Origin: Rubrivivax sp.
Lineage (GTDB): Bacteria > Pseudomonadota > Gammaproteobacteria > Burkholderiales > Burkholderiaceae_C
DNA: 64,000 bases
Reading direction: 5' to 3'
Assembly (NCBI GenBank): GCA_030681795.1
Contig: JAUXRG010000078.1
Location: 124,001 to 188,000 of the forward strand
Each line of letters starts with the position of its first letter. The stretch's first letter is position 1. Of this stretch, positions 19,701-32,834 are shown piece by piece. The translations under genes were made by a program, and so were the position numbers. The notes beneath the pieces were generated by a model, which searched no databases, was not told the DNA's origin, and saw only the letters and a list, made by a program, of their open reading frames with translations.

Positions 19701-20946
19701 CCGTCTGCATGGCGCGCATGGCGGCGGCCAGCGTGGCCGACTCGCCGCCCAGGGCTTGGGGCAATGGCGTGGCGTAGTCCCCGTCCCCGATCCGGTGGGC
19801 CGCCGTGGTCAACGCCCGCAGTGGCAGGACGACGCGCCGCACGTAGAACACGAACAGGGTGGCGCTGATCAGAAACATCACCGCGGTGCCGCCCAGGGCC
19901 AGGCTGCGCACGGGGGCGGTCGCTGCGCTGACCTGCGTATCGGGCAGGGCGATGGCCATGAAGAGGGCGCGTTGCGGCCGCAGCGGATCGAAGCCGATGC
20001 GGATCAGCTGGATGTGCACCAGCCCCGCCGCCGATGGCGCTGTCAGCATGCCTTGACCGGCGGAACCGGATTCGAGCGCGGCTGACAAAGGAATGCCGGG
20101 GAAGTCGTCCTGCCAACGCGCACGCCGTCCCAGATCGAAGGCGAAGGTCCGGCGGGCGTCCGGATGGACCAGGTAGTCGCCCTGGTCGTTCATGACATAG
20201 CCCTGCGTGCCCGTCATCACATTGGCCGCGAAATCGTCCAGGTCGGGGCCGACATCCAGGTCGACGACGACCATGCCGAACAGCTCGCCGTCAGGGGCAA
20301 ATACCGGCGTGGCCGCTCGCACCGTGCGCACATGGGGCACCAGGATCTTCCCCTGTTCCTGCCTGAGGCCGATCTCGGAGAGATGGACTTCGCCCTCCTT
20401 GAGCGTGCGCGTGGCCTGGAAAAAGTCGCTGCCCCTGGTTTGCTCCATCTGCTCGGGCGCCAGGGCCACCGCCCGGCCATCGCGCAGGGCGACGCGAACG
20501 AGTTCCCGACCCTGGTCGGCGACGCCCACGAAGCGAAGTTGGAAGTGGCTCGGACGGGCCGTGGCGAAGGCGCTGAAGATGCCATCGAGGCGCCTGTGCC
20601 AGGTCGCCATGGTGTTGGCTTCCTGGGCATCGAACCCGCGGTTGCGGCTGGCTCGAATGATCCCCTGCACCGGCGGTGTATGGGCGAGAAACTGCGCATC
20701 CTTGCTGACTTGAGCGAAGCCCTGGACCAGCTTGTCGCCCATGCGCTTGGCGCGCGCCACCTGCCGCGACTCGTTGTTCGCAAGGTAGCTCTCCCGCTCG
20801 TGCCAGCTGACCAGGGACGCCACCAGGAACATCGCCGCGGTGACGAGCAACATGGCCAGGAAGGCCAGGAAGGCACTCGGGGAAAGGAACCCTGTCCGGT
20901 CGAGGAAAGCCTTGAATCGGGAGGCCGGGTTCAAGTCAGCATCCAT
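16726..20946 (-). CDS. Hybrid sensor histidine kinase: sensor-PAS-PAS-GAF-HisKA-HATPase-REC-HPt
   Basis: [50 protein letters not shown]; HPt LAHRMKGAARMIGA. Confidence 0.92.
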   Translation of the reverse strand: MDADLNPASRFKAFLDRTGFLSPSAFLAFLAMLLVTAAMFLVASLVSWHERESYLANNESRQVARAKRMGDKLVQGFAQVSKDAQFLAHTPPVQGIIRASRNRGFDAQEANTMATWHRRLDGIFSAFATARPSHFQLRFVGVADQGRELVRVALRDGRAVALAPEQMEQTRGSDFFQATRTLKEGEVHLSEIGLRQEQGKILVPHVRTVRAATPVFAPDGELFGMVVVDLDVGPDLDDFAANVMTGTQGYVMNDQGDYLVHPDARRTFAFDLGRRARWQDDFPGIPLSAALESGSAGQGMLTAPSAAGLVHIQLIRIGFDPLRPQRALFMAIALPDTQVSAATAPVRSLALGGTAVMFLISATLFVFYVRRVVLPLRALTTAAHRIGDGDYATPLPQALGGESATLAAAMRAMQTGIVAREQEISRTNAAASYSAEYANHVFDAAPGAMLLVDGLGHILRANRTAEPTFGYSQQELLGQPVELLIPARLHVQHKAMRYAYLDSTVAADSQVPKVMGLGRKVLGVRKDGREILLEVSLSTLKFGEDRHVIVALTDVTERKTAEQALRQNEERMRLMTHSIRDYAIVMIDLEGHVVSWNEGAFRLHGYHELEIVGQPMSRFYTPEDVAAGKPARLLALAERDGRCEDEAWRVRKDGSRFFADVVLSPIRDHAGALMGFAKITRDVTERRAAQTQAQRDREQQDTLHELLEISMANSPLEDVLERSLDKLLRVSWLTAQPLGGIFVKDESAPSLRLLVARNLPPEITSLCGNVALGHCHCGQAAASGQLQYAQSLDARHGTHYLGMKDHGHYAAPLVSDGQVLGVLMVYLPIDFERSPARDQFFTSVADIVAGAISRRRTEQALVEYQANLEQTVLVRTADLDRARQEAERLTRVKDTFLATMSHEIRTPMNAFLGMLELLALQRLNGEQTRMLAVAQQSGRSLLRIIDDILDFSKIEADKLAIHPEPASIAEMVELTASFFRPVAGSKGLRLVHRISPDISPAVMVDRLRLRQILNNFVSNAIKFTERGQVEIKAELLQHQPGLDRVRISVSDTGMGISPQVQARLFQPFSQADAETTRRHGGTGLGLAICQRLADMMQARIEMQSVPGQGTTLSLTLDLPVIEIGELRAAQESARAPAAAFMAADAPSVAVALATGTLVLLVDDHVTNREVLTAQLRALGYASEQASSSDEALRKWESCSYGLLITDCHMPDMDGYQLAREIRRQEAETGRKRTPILAWTANAMNDVADGCTAQGMDDVLVKPADLRTLKDKLARLLPPPAEPGDEKLLQAEPAEPPGALAGTLNLAVLHELSGGDADMERRVLARFRKANQPDARALARAIAEHDLAAVTQLAHRMKGAARMIGASEFAAACEALEQAGRDGDGDAIARGQARFDNALLQLERILP

Positions 20947-21146
20947 TCAGGCTGGCGCGCCATTCGTGCGCCGTCTGCGCCAGGCGCACGCAGGTTCCGC
21001 GCGGCAGGGTTCGATTTGGCCGCAGACCCCTTTCGAATGCCATCGCCTTCTCCGTTGAAATGCCCACGCGGGGATGAGGCCCTTGCCCGAGGATACGACC
21101 AAAGGGCGCTGACCGGCCGCCGGGCGCTCGACAGCGGCAATGCGGT

Positions 21147-24100
21147 CTAGGGAGGCTCGAGCGCGCCGCGAAGGTGCGCCAGCAGCGCCGTCATCTCCAC
21201 CACCAGGGCGGCGCAGCTTGCAGCCAGCTCGTCGGGTTCGGCGCCGTTGCGAATCGCCAATTGCAGGAGGCCCGCCGCATCCGAGGCCCGGAGCGCCCCG
21301 ACGGTGGCCGCCGAGCCCTTGATGTCGTGCGCCAGCCGCTGCAGGGCTTCCAGGTCGTTCGCGGCCAGGCGCGCCGAAAGTTCAGCCGGATCCTGCGCGT
21401 GGCTGCGCGCAAACAGGGCCAGCAGCTCCGTGTAGCGGGCGATGTTGCCGCCCATCAGCATCAACCCACGTTCGATGTCCAGCCCCGTCACGCTGGCCAG
21501 GCGCCAAGGCTCGGGCGGGCCCGCGGCATGGGCGTGTCGCGCCGGCGAGGCCGGCTCACCCGGCGCTGCCTGCGGCGCTGTCGAACCCGCGGGCAGCCAT
21601 TTGAGCAGCATCGAATACAGCGTGCCGGGATTCACCGGCTTGCCGATGAAGTCGTTCATCCCCGCTTCCAGGCAGGCGCGCCGGTCGTCTTCGAAGACAT
21701 TGGCGCTCATGGCCAGGATGGGCTTGCGCTGCTGCCCCTCCAGCGCGCGAATGCGGCGTGCGGCCTCCAGGCCGTCCATGCGTGGCATCTGCATGTCCAT
21801 CAGGATCAGCCGGTAGTCGGTCTGCAACGCCTGGTGCACGGCGTCGACGCCATCGACGGCAACGTCCACGGCCAGGCCCGCGCCATGCAGCAGTTCGAGC
21901 GCCACTTCGCGGTTGACGGCGTTGTCCTCGGCCAGCAGGACGCGCTCGCCGCCATGCCACCGGCGAAGTTCGGCTTGCGGGTTCGCCAGCTTGGCCGCGG
22001 CCTCGGCGGGCATGACACCTTTGCCGCGGCCGATGCGGGCGGTGAACCAGAAGCTGCTGCCCTGGCCCGGTTCGCTGGCCGCACCGGCCTCGCCCCCCAT
22101 CAACTCGGCCAGCCTGCGGGTGATGACCAGGCCGAGCCCCGTGCCACCGTACTTGCGGGTGGTGGAGGCATCGCTCTGCTCGAAGGCGTTGAACAGGCCG
22201 GCGAGCTTTTCGGGTGCGACGCCGATGCCGGTGTCCGCGACCTCGAAGCGCACCAGGACGTCGTCTGCGCCCTCTTCGATCAGGGCCGCGCGCAAGCGGA
22301 TCGTCCCCCGCTCGGTGAATTTGACGGCGTTGCCGGCGTAGTTGAGCAAGGCCTGGCGCAAGCGGGTGAGGTCGCCGTGCAGCCAGACCGGGACGCCGTG
22401 CGCATCGACCTCGACCCCCAGCCCCTTGGCACGCGCCGCGTCCGCGATCAGCGAGTGGACATGGTCGAGCAGCGCGTCCAGGGGAAAGTTGACATGGTCG
22501 AGCTCGAGCCTGCCGGCCTCGATCTTGGAGATATCGAGGATGTCGTTGATGACGGCCAGCAGGTGGGCCGCGGCCACGTTGATCTTGGCCAGCCAGTCCG
22601 CCTGCGCGGGCGCCGGGTCGGTGCCGCGCAGCAGATGCGTCAGCCCGATGATGGCGTTCAGGGGCGTGCGGATCTCGTGGCTCATATTGGCCAGGAAGAC
22701 GCTCTTGGCGGTATTGGCCGACTCCGCGCTGTCGCGCTGGGCGCGCGTGCGCAGGGTGTCGATGCCGAAGGCGATATTGCGTGCCAGTTCCTCCAGCGGC
22801 GCCACTTCCGGGGCGCCGAACGCCTGGGGCTCGGCCGCATAGACGAACAGGACGCCGAAGGCGCGTGGCCCGCTCATCAGGGGAAGCGCGATGCTCGAGC
22901 GGAATCCGCGTGCCGTGGCCGCTTCCTTCCAGGGCGCCACCCGCGGGTTGCTGAGGTAGTCCTGGTTGACCTGGGTCAGGCCGGTCGTGAGGGCCATGCC
23001 CGTGGGGCCCTGCCCGATGTCCTGCGCCGCGTCCCACGAGACACGGACGCCGTGCAGATAGCCGTCCTTGTCGCCCGCCTGCGCCACCAGCCGCACCGAC
23101 TTCAATTCATCCTGCTGCGCGTAGCCGACCCAGGCCATCAGGTAGCCACCGCCTTCCACCACGGTGCGGCAAACCTCGTCGAGGTAGCTCGGCTCGTCGC
23201 GCGCCCGGGCCTGCGCGAGGTTGCAGTCGCTGAGCACGCGCAGCGCGCGGTTCAGGCGCCGCAGCCCTTCGTCGGCCTGCTGGCGCTGGGCATCCAGGGC
23301 AGCGAGCTTGACCTGGGTCTGGGCAAGCCAGCCCAGCACGCTGTCCTGCCGGTCCGGGCCGACCGGGACGGCGGGCGAGAAGTCGCCACCGCCCAGGCGG
23401 GCGATCCCCGTATAGACCTCGGCAACGCGGCCTCCCAGGACGAGGTGCAGTTGGCGACGCCCGCGCCAGAGCGCGAAAGCCAGTGCCAGGCCGAAGAGGA
23501 TCAGTGTCGCGAGCAGCCGCCGAGCCTGGGCCACGGCCGCGTCGACGGCGTTCAGCGTGCGCCGGTCGGCCATGCGGGCGAACTCGCCGATCGGACGCAT
23601 GATGTCGGCCTTGGCCTGGTGGTAGGCCGTGTCGTGCAGCATCGCTATCGCCCGCGCACGGTCGGCATCGCCCGGGGATTTGCCGGCATCGATCAAGGCC
23701 ATGGCGGCGAATTCGGTGCGCGTGAGTGCATCCGAGTTCTGCTTGGCTTTCGCGAGCTGGGCAAACTCAGCGTCAGAGAATTCCGCAGCCCGCATCAGGT
23801 CCAGCAAGGGCACAGTCGGCCCCATGCCCCGGGGCCGCAGGTCGTCGGCCAGCACCAGATCCCAGTAGACATTCCCGTGGTCGACGGGGCGGGGCTTGCG
23901 GCCGTCGCGGATGTCGAGGATCTCCTCGTAGTGCCGCCGGTACAGCGGGTCTCGCGTCACCACATAGGTGCGCGCCATCCGCGTCAGGTCGTCGGACGAC
24001 TGGCGCAATTCTTCGGACAGCGTGGTCGAGAGCTGACGCAGCTCGTTGGCCCGATCGATGCGCCTTTCCGCCACCACGTAGAAGGCCAGGTTCACCACCA

Positions 24101-24173
24101 CCACGGCAAACAGCAGCAACGCCAGCCACATGGAGCTGGCGGTGCGGCGCAAGGCGTTGCTGGCGGTATTCAT
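21147..24173 (-). CDS. Hybrid sensor histidine kinase: TM sensor-GAF-HisKA-HATPase-REC-HPt
   Basis: [48 protein letters not shown]; HPt [14 protein letters not shown]; start at [11 protein letters not shown]. Confidence 0.91.
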   Translation of the reverse strand: MNTASNALRRTASSMWLALLLFAVVVVNLAFYVVAERRIDRANELRQLSTTLSEELRQSSDDLTRMARTYVVTRDPLYRRHYEEILDIRDGRKPRPVDHGNVYWDLVLADDLRPRGMGPTVPLLDLMRAAEFSDAEFAQLAKAKQNSDALTRTEFAAMALIDAGKSPGDADRARAIAMLHDTAYHQAKADIMRPIGEFARMADRRTLNAVDAAVAQARRLLATLILFGLALAFALWRGRRQLHLVLGGRVAEVYTGIARLGGGDFSPAVPVGPDRQDSVLGWLAQTQVKLAALDAQRQQADEGLRRLNRALRVLSDCNLAQARARDEPSYLDEVCRTVVEGGGYLMAWVGYAQQDELKSVRLVAQAGDKDGYLHGVRVSWDAAQDIGQGPTGMALTTGLTQVNQDYLSNPRVAPWKEAATARGFRSSIALPLMSGPRAFGVLFVYAAEPQAFGAPEVAPLEELARNIAFGIDTLRTRAQRDSAESANTAKSVFLANMSHEIRTPLNAIIGLTHLLRGTDPAPAQADWLAKINVAAAHLLAVINDILDISKIEAGRLELDHVNFPLDALLDHVHSLIADAARAKGLGVEVDAHGVPVWLHGDLTRLRQALLNYAGNAVKFTERGTIRLRAALIEEGADDVLVRFEVADTGIGVAPEKLAGLFNAFEQSDASTTRKYGGTGLGLVITRRLAELMGGEAGAASEPGQGSSFWFTARIGRGKGVMPAEAAAKLANPQAELRRWHGGERVLLAEDNAVNREVALELLHGAGLAVDVAVDGVDAVHQALQTDYRLILMDMQMPRMDGLEAARRIRALEGQQRKPILAMSANVFEDDRRACLEAGMNDFIGKPVNPGTLYSMLLKWLPAGSTAPQAAPGEPASPARHAHAAGPPEPWRLASVTGLDIERGLMLMGGNIARYTELLALFARSHAQDPAELSARLAANDLEALQRLAHDIKGSAATVGALRASDAAGLLQLAIRNGAEPDELAASCAALVVEMTALLAHLRGALEPP

Positions 24174-24422
24174 CGTGGACCTGCCTGACGGGGCACCTTG
24201 CCCTGCTGGCGCCGGACCCGGGCCGGCGCGTGAGGCCGCATGGTAGCCATGTGGCGAGGCCGCGGGGCATGAAAACTTCACTGCATCGCAACCAAGATGG
24301 GCGTCTTAGGGGGGTCTCTTCCAGGCTTGGGCGGTCTGGCCCCTCGGGAAAATCGCCAAGGGCGGCGTTCCACTCCAGGGGGCTGCCCGCCGCGCCACGA
24401 CTTCAACCCGGAAAACGCCGAG

Positions 24423-27400
24423 ATGCCCCGCCTGCCCAGCCCCTGGCGCACGCGCGCCCTGCCCGCCCTCGTGCTGTTGGGCGGGCTGTGCACCGCCGCC
24501 GTCGTCGGCCTGTGGCAGCAGCGCGCCATCGAGGACCAGGCCCTGGCCGATTTCCGGCACAGCGCCGGCCTCGTCGGCAGCGAACTCGCGCGTCGCTTCG
24601 CCGAGCCCGTCCATGTCCTGCACGGCATCAACGGTCTTTACGATGCCAGCGCGCGGGTGGAACGTGACGAGTTCCGCGCCTATATCGAGTCACGTGGCAT
24701 CGCGAGCAATTTCCCCGGCGTGCGCGGCTTCGGCTTCATCACCCGCGTCGAGCGCAGCCAGCTCGCCGCATTCACCGAGGCCGAGCGCGCCGACGGCGCG
24801 CCGCGGTTCGCCGTGCGGGAGATGGGCGACGGCGGCCACTCCGACCTCTACGTCATCAGGTTCGTCGAGCCTGCGAACCGCAATGTCGGCGCACAGGGCC
24901 TGGACATCGGCTCGGAAAAGACCCGTCGCGAAGGCGCCGAGAGCGCCGTTCTCAGCGGCCTGCCCACGCTGAGCGCCGCGATCACGCTGGTCCAGGATTC
25001 ACGGCGCAGCCCGGCCTTCCTGCTGTATCTGCCCGTATTCCGCAACGGCACCGACCCGGTCACTCTGAGCCAGCGCCGCGCGGCGCTGATCGGCCTGGCG
25101 TATGCACCGATCGTCGCGTCCGAGCTGCTCCAGGGCCTGCCCTTTGTCGAAGACGGCAGGTTGCAGGTGGCGTTGTTCGACGAAGTGAGCGAAGCGCCTG
25201 CCCAGGCTGCGGTATTCGACTCCGCAGCGCAGGAGGCCCGCGAGGCAGGCCACGCCCCGCTAGCGCGCCCGCCCAGCCGCCACGACCTCTCGCTCCGCGT
25301 CGCCCTGCCGGGCCGGCAGATGACGCTGCGCGTGCGCAGCACCCCGCAATTCGACGCCGCCCACGCGTCTGCCACACCCTGGTTCGTCTTCGCCGTGGGT
25401 GCGCTGGCGGCCTTGCTGCTCGCGGCCCTGGTGCGCCAGCAGGCCACCGGGCGGCGGCGCGCCGAAGCGCTGGCCGCGGACATGGCCGGCGAACTCGACC
25501 GCCTGGCGCAGGGGGTCAGGCGCACTTCGAACGCGGTGTCCGTGGCCGACCTCGACCCGCGCATCACCCGGGCCAGCGAAGGTGTCACCCGCGTCAGCGG
25601 CTACACCCTGGAGCAGGCCCAGGCCCGGCTGGAGGCTGCGCTGCGCGACTCCGACGCGCTGCTCACGGCGCTCAACGTGCACGCGATCATCTCGATGACC
25701 GACCGCACCGGGCGGATCACCGATGCCAACGATGCCTTCTGCCGCATCAGCGGCTACACCCGCGGCGAATTGCTGGGGCAGAGCCACCGCATCGTCAACT
25801 CCCGCTCCCATCCACCGGGCTTCTGGAGCGAGATGTGGCGCGGCATCGCCAAGGGCAAGCCCTGGCGCGGCGAGGTCTGCAATCGCGCGAAGGACGGCTC
25901 GCTGTACTGGGTGGACACCTTCGTCGCGCCGTACGTCGGCGGCGACGGCCGGATCGAGAAGTACATCTCGATCCGCATCGACATCACGGCCAGCAAGAAG
26001 GCCGAGGCCGAGGTGCAGCGCAGCGGGCAACTGCTGCGTGGCGCCATCGACGCCATCGACGAGGCCTTCGTGCTCTACGACCCGGATGACCGCCTCGTGT
26101 TCTGCAACGATAGATACCGCCAGGTCTACGCCGGTGAGGCCCACCTGATGGTGCCCGGCGTGCGCTTCGAGGACCTGGTGCGCCATGGCGCAGCGCAAGG
26201 CCACTTCGCCGATGCCGTCGGCCGTGTCGACGAATGGGTGGCCGAGCGTCTGGCCGCGCACCGGGCCGGCACCTCCAACATGGTGCAGAGGCACGCCAAC
26301 GGCCGCGTCCTGCGCATCATCGAGCGCGTCATGCCCGACGGCCACCTCGTCGGCTTTCGCATCGACATCACCGAGATGGTGCAAGCCACCGAGGCCGCAC
26401 AGGCCGCCTCCACGGCCAAGAGCCAGTTCCTGGCCAATATGAGCCACGAGATCCGCACGCCGATGAATGCCATCCTGGGCATGCTCACGCTGCTGCGCAA
26501 GACCGGGCTCGACGCCCGCCAGGCCGACTACGCCGTCAAGACCGAGGGCGCGGCGCGCTCGCTGCTGGGCCTGCTCAACGAGATCCTGGACTTCTCCAAG
26601 GTCGAGGCCGGCAAGACGGCACTGGACCCGCAACCCTTCCGCATCGACCAGCTGCTGCGCGACCTGTCGGTGATCCTCTCGGCCGGCCTGGACAAGAAAC
26701 CCGTGGAGGTGTTATTCGACATCGACCCGCGCCTGCCGCGCGAGCTGGTGGGCGATGCGATGCGCTTGCAGCAGGTGCTGGTCAACCTGGGCAGCAACGC
26801 GATCAAGTTCACGGCCCAGGGTGAAGTGGTGTTGTCGCTGGCGGTGCTGCAGCAGGACGCCGGCAGCGTGACGCTGGATATTGCGGTGCGCGACACCGGC
26901 ATAGGCATCGCCCCGGAAAACCTGGACCGCATCTTCAGCAGCTTCACGCAGGCCGAGGCCTCGACGACGCGGCGCTTCGGCGGCACCGGGCTGGGCTTGG
27001 CCATCAGCCAGCGCCTGGTGGCGCTGATGGGCGGCCAGCTCGGGGTGGAGAGCACGCTCGGGCAAGGCAGTCGCTTTCGCTTCTGCATTTCGCTGCCGCT
27101 GGCCGCCCATCGCACGGCCGATCGGGTGGCCGCCACGGTGGCGCTGCGCGTCCTCGTCATCGACGACAACGCGGCCGCGCGCGAGGTGCTCGAACGCATG
27201 GGCCGGTCGCTGGGTTGGGAGGTCGAAGCGGTCGACAGCGGCGAGGCCGCGCTGGCCCGGCTGCAAGCCCAGGCCGGCGCCGCGGATGCCTACCAGGCGA
27301 TCCTCGTCGACTGGCAGATGCCCGGGCTGGACGGCTGGCAGACCTGCGAGCGCATCCGCAGCCTGCGGCTGCCGGGCACGGCGCCCGTGGTCATGATGGT

Positions 27401-28712
27401 CACCTCGCACGGCCGCGAGATGTTCACCCAGCGCAAGGTGGCCCAGCAGGCACTGCTCGACGGCTTCCTGGTCAAACCCGTCACCGCGTCGATGCTCTTC
27501 GATGCCGTCGTCGATGCGCGCGCCGGGCGCCGGCAGGCGCATCCGTCGCGGCAAGGGGCCGCGGCGTCGGGCCCGCGGCTGAGCGGCCTGCGCGTGCTGC
27601 TGGCCGAAGACAACCTCAACAACCAGCAGGTCGCTCGCGAGCTGCTCGAAGACGAAGGCGCGATCGTGCAGATCGCCGGTGACGGGCAGGAAGCCGTGGC
27701 CGCCGTGGCCGCGGCGACGACGCCGTTCGACGTCGTGCTGATGGACCTGCAGATGCCGCGGATGGACGGCTTCCAGGCCACCGAGTCGATTCGCCAGGGG
27801 TTGAAGCACGCGACCCTGCCGATCGTGGCGATGACCGCCAATGCGATGGCCTCCGACCGCGAGGCCTGCCTGGCCTCCGGCATGAACGACCACGTGGGCA
27901 AGCCCTTCGACCTGGGCCATCTGGTGCGCGTGCTGCGCCGGCACGCGGGCCGCCAGGAGACACCCTCGGGCGCCGACCTTGCCGCGGCGCGGTTGGGGCC
28001 CGGCGTGCCGCCTGAAGCGCCGCTTGAAGCGCTGCCCGAAGCGGTGCAGCACGCCGCCGCCGCAGCCGGCGTCGACCTGCCGGCCGCGCTGCGGCGCCTG
28101 GGTGGCAAGCACGCGGTCTATCGACGCATGCTGGGCAGCTTCATCCGCGACCTCGCCGGCATGCCGGCGCAATTGCAGGAGCAGCTCGATCAAGGGGACT
28201 GGCCGGCGGCGTCGCGCCAGCTGCACACGCTCAAGGGCCTGGCCGCCACGCTGGGCGCCACGGCGCTGGCCGCCGTGGCGAGCCAGGGCGAGCAGCGGCT
28301 GGCCGACGCGGCACTGCCCGCTGAGGCGAGCGACGCGGTCGGTCGCGCCTGCGCGGCCATCGCCGCGGCCGAGCCCGGCCTGGCCAGCCTGACGCAAGCC
28401 CTGCAGGCCCTGCAGGCCGCCAGCCCGGAACCGGCACCGGGCGCCAGCGCACCGGACACCACGGCGCTGCGGGCGGCCTTGCAGGCCTTGGCCGGGCAGC
28501 TGCGCGAGGCCGACATGGCCGCCACCGAGGCGGTGGTGGCGTTGCAGCGGCAGTTCGGCGCGGCCGGCCTGGCGCAGCTGCAAGCGCTGGACGATGCCGT
28601 CGGTGCGCTGGACTTCGAGCGCGCGCTGGCGCTGTGCCAGGGGCTCATTGCGGAGCTCGAATCTCGCAGGGCCTACGATGCGGGGGTCGCAGCCCCGAGG
28701 GCGCTGGCATGA
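24423..28712 (+). CDS. Hybrid sensor histidine kinase: CHASE-PAS-PAS-HisKA-HATPase-REC-REC-HPt
   Basis: CHASE-like [40 protein letters not shown]; RECs ILVDWQMPGLDG and VVLMDLQMPRMDG; HPt LHTLKGLAATLGA. Confidence 0.92.
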   Translation: MPRLPSPWRTRALPALVLLGGLCTAAVVGLWQQRAIEDQALADFRHSAGLVGSELARRFAEPVHVLHGINGLYDASARVERDEFRAYIESRGIASNFPGVRGFGFITRVERSQLAAFTEAERADGAPRFAVREMGDGGHSDLYVIRFVEPANRNVGAQGLDIGSEKTRREGAESAVLSGLPTLSAAITLVQDSRRSPAFLLYLPVFRNGTDPVTLSQRRAALIGLAYAPIVASELLQGLPFVEDGRLQVALFDEVSEAPAQAAVFDSAAQEAREAGHAPLARPPSRHDLSLRVALPGRQMTLRVRSTPQFDAAHASATPWFVFAVGALAALLLAALVRQQATGRRRAEALAADMAGELDRLAQGVRRTSNAVSVADLDPRITRASEGVTRVSGYTLEQAQARLEAALRDSDALLTALNVHAIISMTDRTGRITDANDAFCRISGYTRGELLGQSHRIVNSRSHPPGFWSEMWRGIAKGKPWRGEVCNRAKDGSLYWVDTFVAPYVGGDGRIEKYISIRIDITASKKAEAEVQRSGQLLRGAIDAIDEAFVLYDPDDRLVFCNDRYRQVYAGEAHLMVPGVRFEDLVRHGAAQGHFADAVGRVDEWVAERLAAHRAGTSNMVQRHANGRVLRIIERVMPDGHLVGFRIDITEMVQATEAAQAASTAKSQFLANMSHEIRTPMNAILGMLTLLRKTGLDARQADYAVKTEGAARSLLGLLNEILDFSKVEAGKTALDPQPFRIDQLLRDLSVILSAGLDKKPVEVLFDIDPRLPRELVGDAMRLQQVLVNLGSNAIKFTAQGEVVLSLAVLQQDAGSVTLDIAVRDTGIGIAPENLDRIFSSFTQAEASTTRRFGGTGLGLAISQRLVALMGGQLGVESTLGQGSRFRFCISLPLAAHRTADRVAATVALRVLVIDDNAAAREVLERMGRSLGWEVEAVDSGEAALARLQAQAGAADAYQAILVDWQMPGLDGWQTCERIRSLRLPGTAPVVMMVTSHGREMFTQRKVAQQALLDGFLVKPVTASMLFDAVVDARAGRRQAHPSRQGAAASGPRLSGLRVLLAEDNLNNQQVARELLEDEGAIVQIAGDGQEAVAAVAAATTPFDVVLMDLQMPRMDGFQATESIRQGLKHATLPIVAMTANAMASDREACLASGMNDHVGKPFDLGHLVRVLRRHAGRQETPSGADLAAARLGPGVPPEAPLEALPEAVQHAAAAAGVDLPAALRRLGGKHAVYRRMLGSFIRDLAGMPAQLQEQLDQGDWPAASRQLHTLKGLAATLGATALAAVASQGEQRLADAALPAEASDAVGRACAAIAAAEPGLASLTQALQALQAASPEPAPGASAPDTTALRAALQALAGQLREADMAATEAVVALQRQFGAAGLAQLQALDDAVGALDFERALALCQGLIAELESRRAYDAGVAAPRALA

Positions 28713-29713
28713 ACAACGAATCCGACCGGGCCGAGCCCGCAGCACCCCGACCCGAACTCGAGCTGTCCCTTCTGCTCGGCGGCGTGGCGGGCGCGGCCCC
28801 GCGCCGAGTGCGGCTGCTGGTCGTCGACGACCAGCCGGTCAACGTGCAGGCGCTGTACCAGGTCTTCGCCGCGGACTACCAGGTCCTCATGGCGACGAGC
28901 GGGCGCCAGGCGCTGGACCTGTGCCGCAGCAAGCCGCCCGACCTGGTCCTGCTCGACGTCGTGATGCCGGACATGGACGGCCATGCGCTGTGCCGCGAGC
29001 TCAAAGCCGACCCGCAGACGCGCGACATCCCGGTGATCTTCGTGACCTCCCACAGCGACTCGGCCTCGGAGGAACAGGGGCTGGCGGCCGGCGCGGTGGA
29101 CTTCATCGCCAAGCCGATCAACCCCGCCATCGTCAGGGCGCGGGTCAAGACGCACGTGACGTTGAAGCTGCAGTCGGACTTCCTGCGCCAGCTCGCGTTC
29201 ATCGATGGCCTGACCGGCGTGGCCAATCGCCGCCACTTCGACGCGAGGCTGCGCGACGAGGCGCGGCGTGCCGCGCGCAACGGCTCGGCCTTGTCGCTGG
29301 TGCTGCTGGACGTGGACCACTTCAAGCACTTCAACGACCGCTATGGCCACCAGGCCGGCGACGACTGCCTGCGCCGACTGGCGCTGACGCTGCGCCAGGG
29401 GCTGCAGCGCCCGGGCGACGTGCTGGCGCGCTACGGCGGCGAGGAGTTCGTCGTCCTGCTGCCCGAGACGGAGCTCGACGGGGCGCTGCAACTGTGCGAG
29501 ATCCTGCGCCAGCGCGTCGCCGGGCTGGCCATCGAACACAGCGCCAGCCGCCTGAAGGAGAAGGTCGTGACCCTGAGCATGGGTGTGGCATGCGCCAGCG
29601 GGGGCGGCCCCCGCGACGGGCAAGAACTGCTGGCCCTGGCCGACCGCCAGCTCTACGCCGCCAAGGGCGCAGGCCGCGCGCAGGCGCTGGGCGCGCGACT
29701 GGTCCCGCAGTAG
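28709..29713 (+). CDS. REC-GGDEF response regulator, predicted diguanylate cyclase
   Basis: REC LLVVDDQ/VLLDVVMPDMDGH/IAKPI; GGEEF active site with RPGD I-site five residues upstream; ATGA overlap with kinase stop. Confidence 0.94.
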   Translation: MNNESDRAEPAAPRPELELSLLLGGVAGAAPRRVRLLVVDDQPVNVQALYQVFAADYQVLMATSGRQALDLCRSKPPDLVLLDVVMPDMDGHALCRELKADPQTRDIPVIFVTSHSDSASEEQGLAAGAVDFIAKPINPAIVRARVKTHVTLKLQSDFLRQLAFIDGLTGVANRRHFDARLRDEARRAARNGSALSLVLLDVDHFKHFNDRYGHQAGDDCLRRLALTLRQGLQRPGDVLARYGGEEFVVLLPETELDGALQLCEILRQRVAGLAIEHSASRLKEKVVTLSMGVACASGGGPRDGQELLALADRQLYAAKGAGRAQALGARLVPQ

Positions 29714-29756
29714 CCCTCCCCCACGGCCTCTCGAAGCGCCAGCGCCCCATGCGGCC

Positions 29757-32797
<3,041 letters not shown>

Positions 32798-32834
32798 GGC
32801 CGCTATTCCCCCGGCAAGCCCGCGCCCGCCCTGC

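Noticed and set aside
21174-24188. 1004-aa plus-strand ORF
   Set aside because: Antisense to the middle hybrid kinase; composition artefact.
24174-24422. Possible c-di-GMP (GEMM) riboswitch in the divergent kinase gap
   Set aside because: No GEMM core motif found by eye; a covariance-model scan would be decisive.
26712-28745. 677-aa minus-strand ORF
   Set aside because: Antisense to the CHASE hybrid kinase; His/Arg/Gln-rich shadow.
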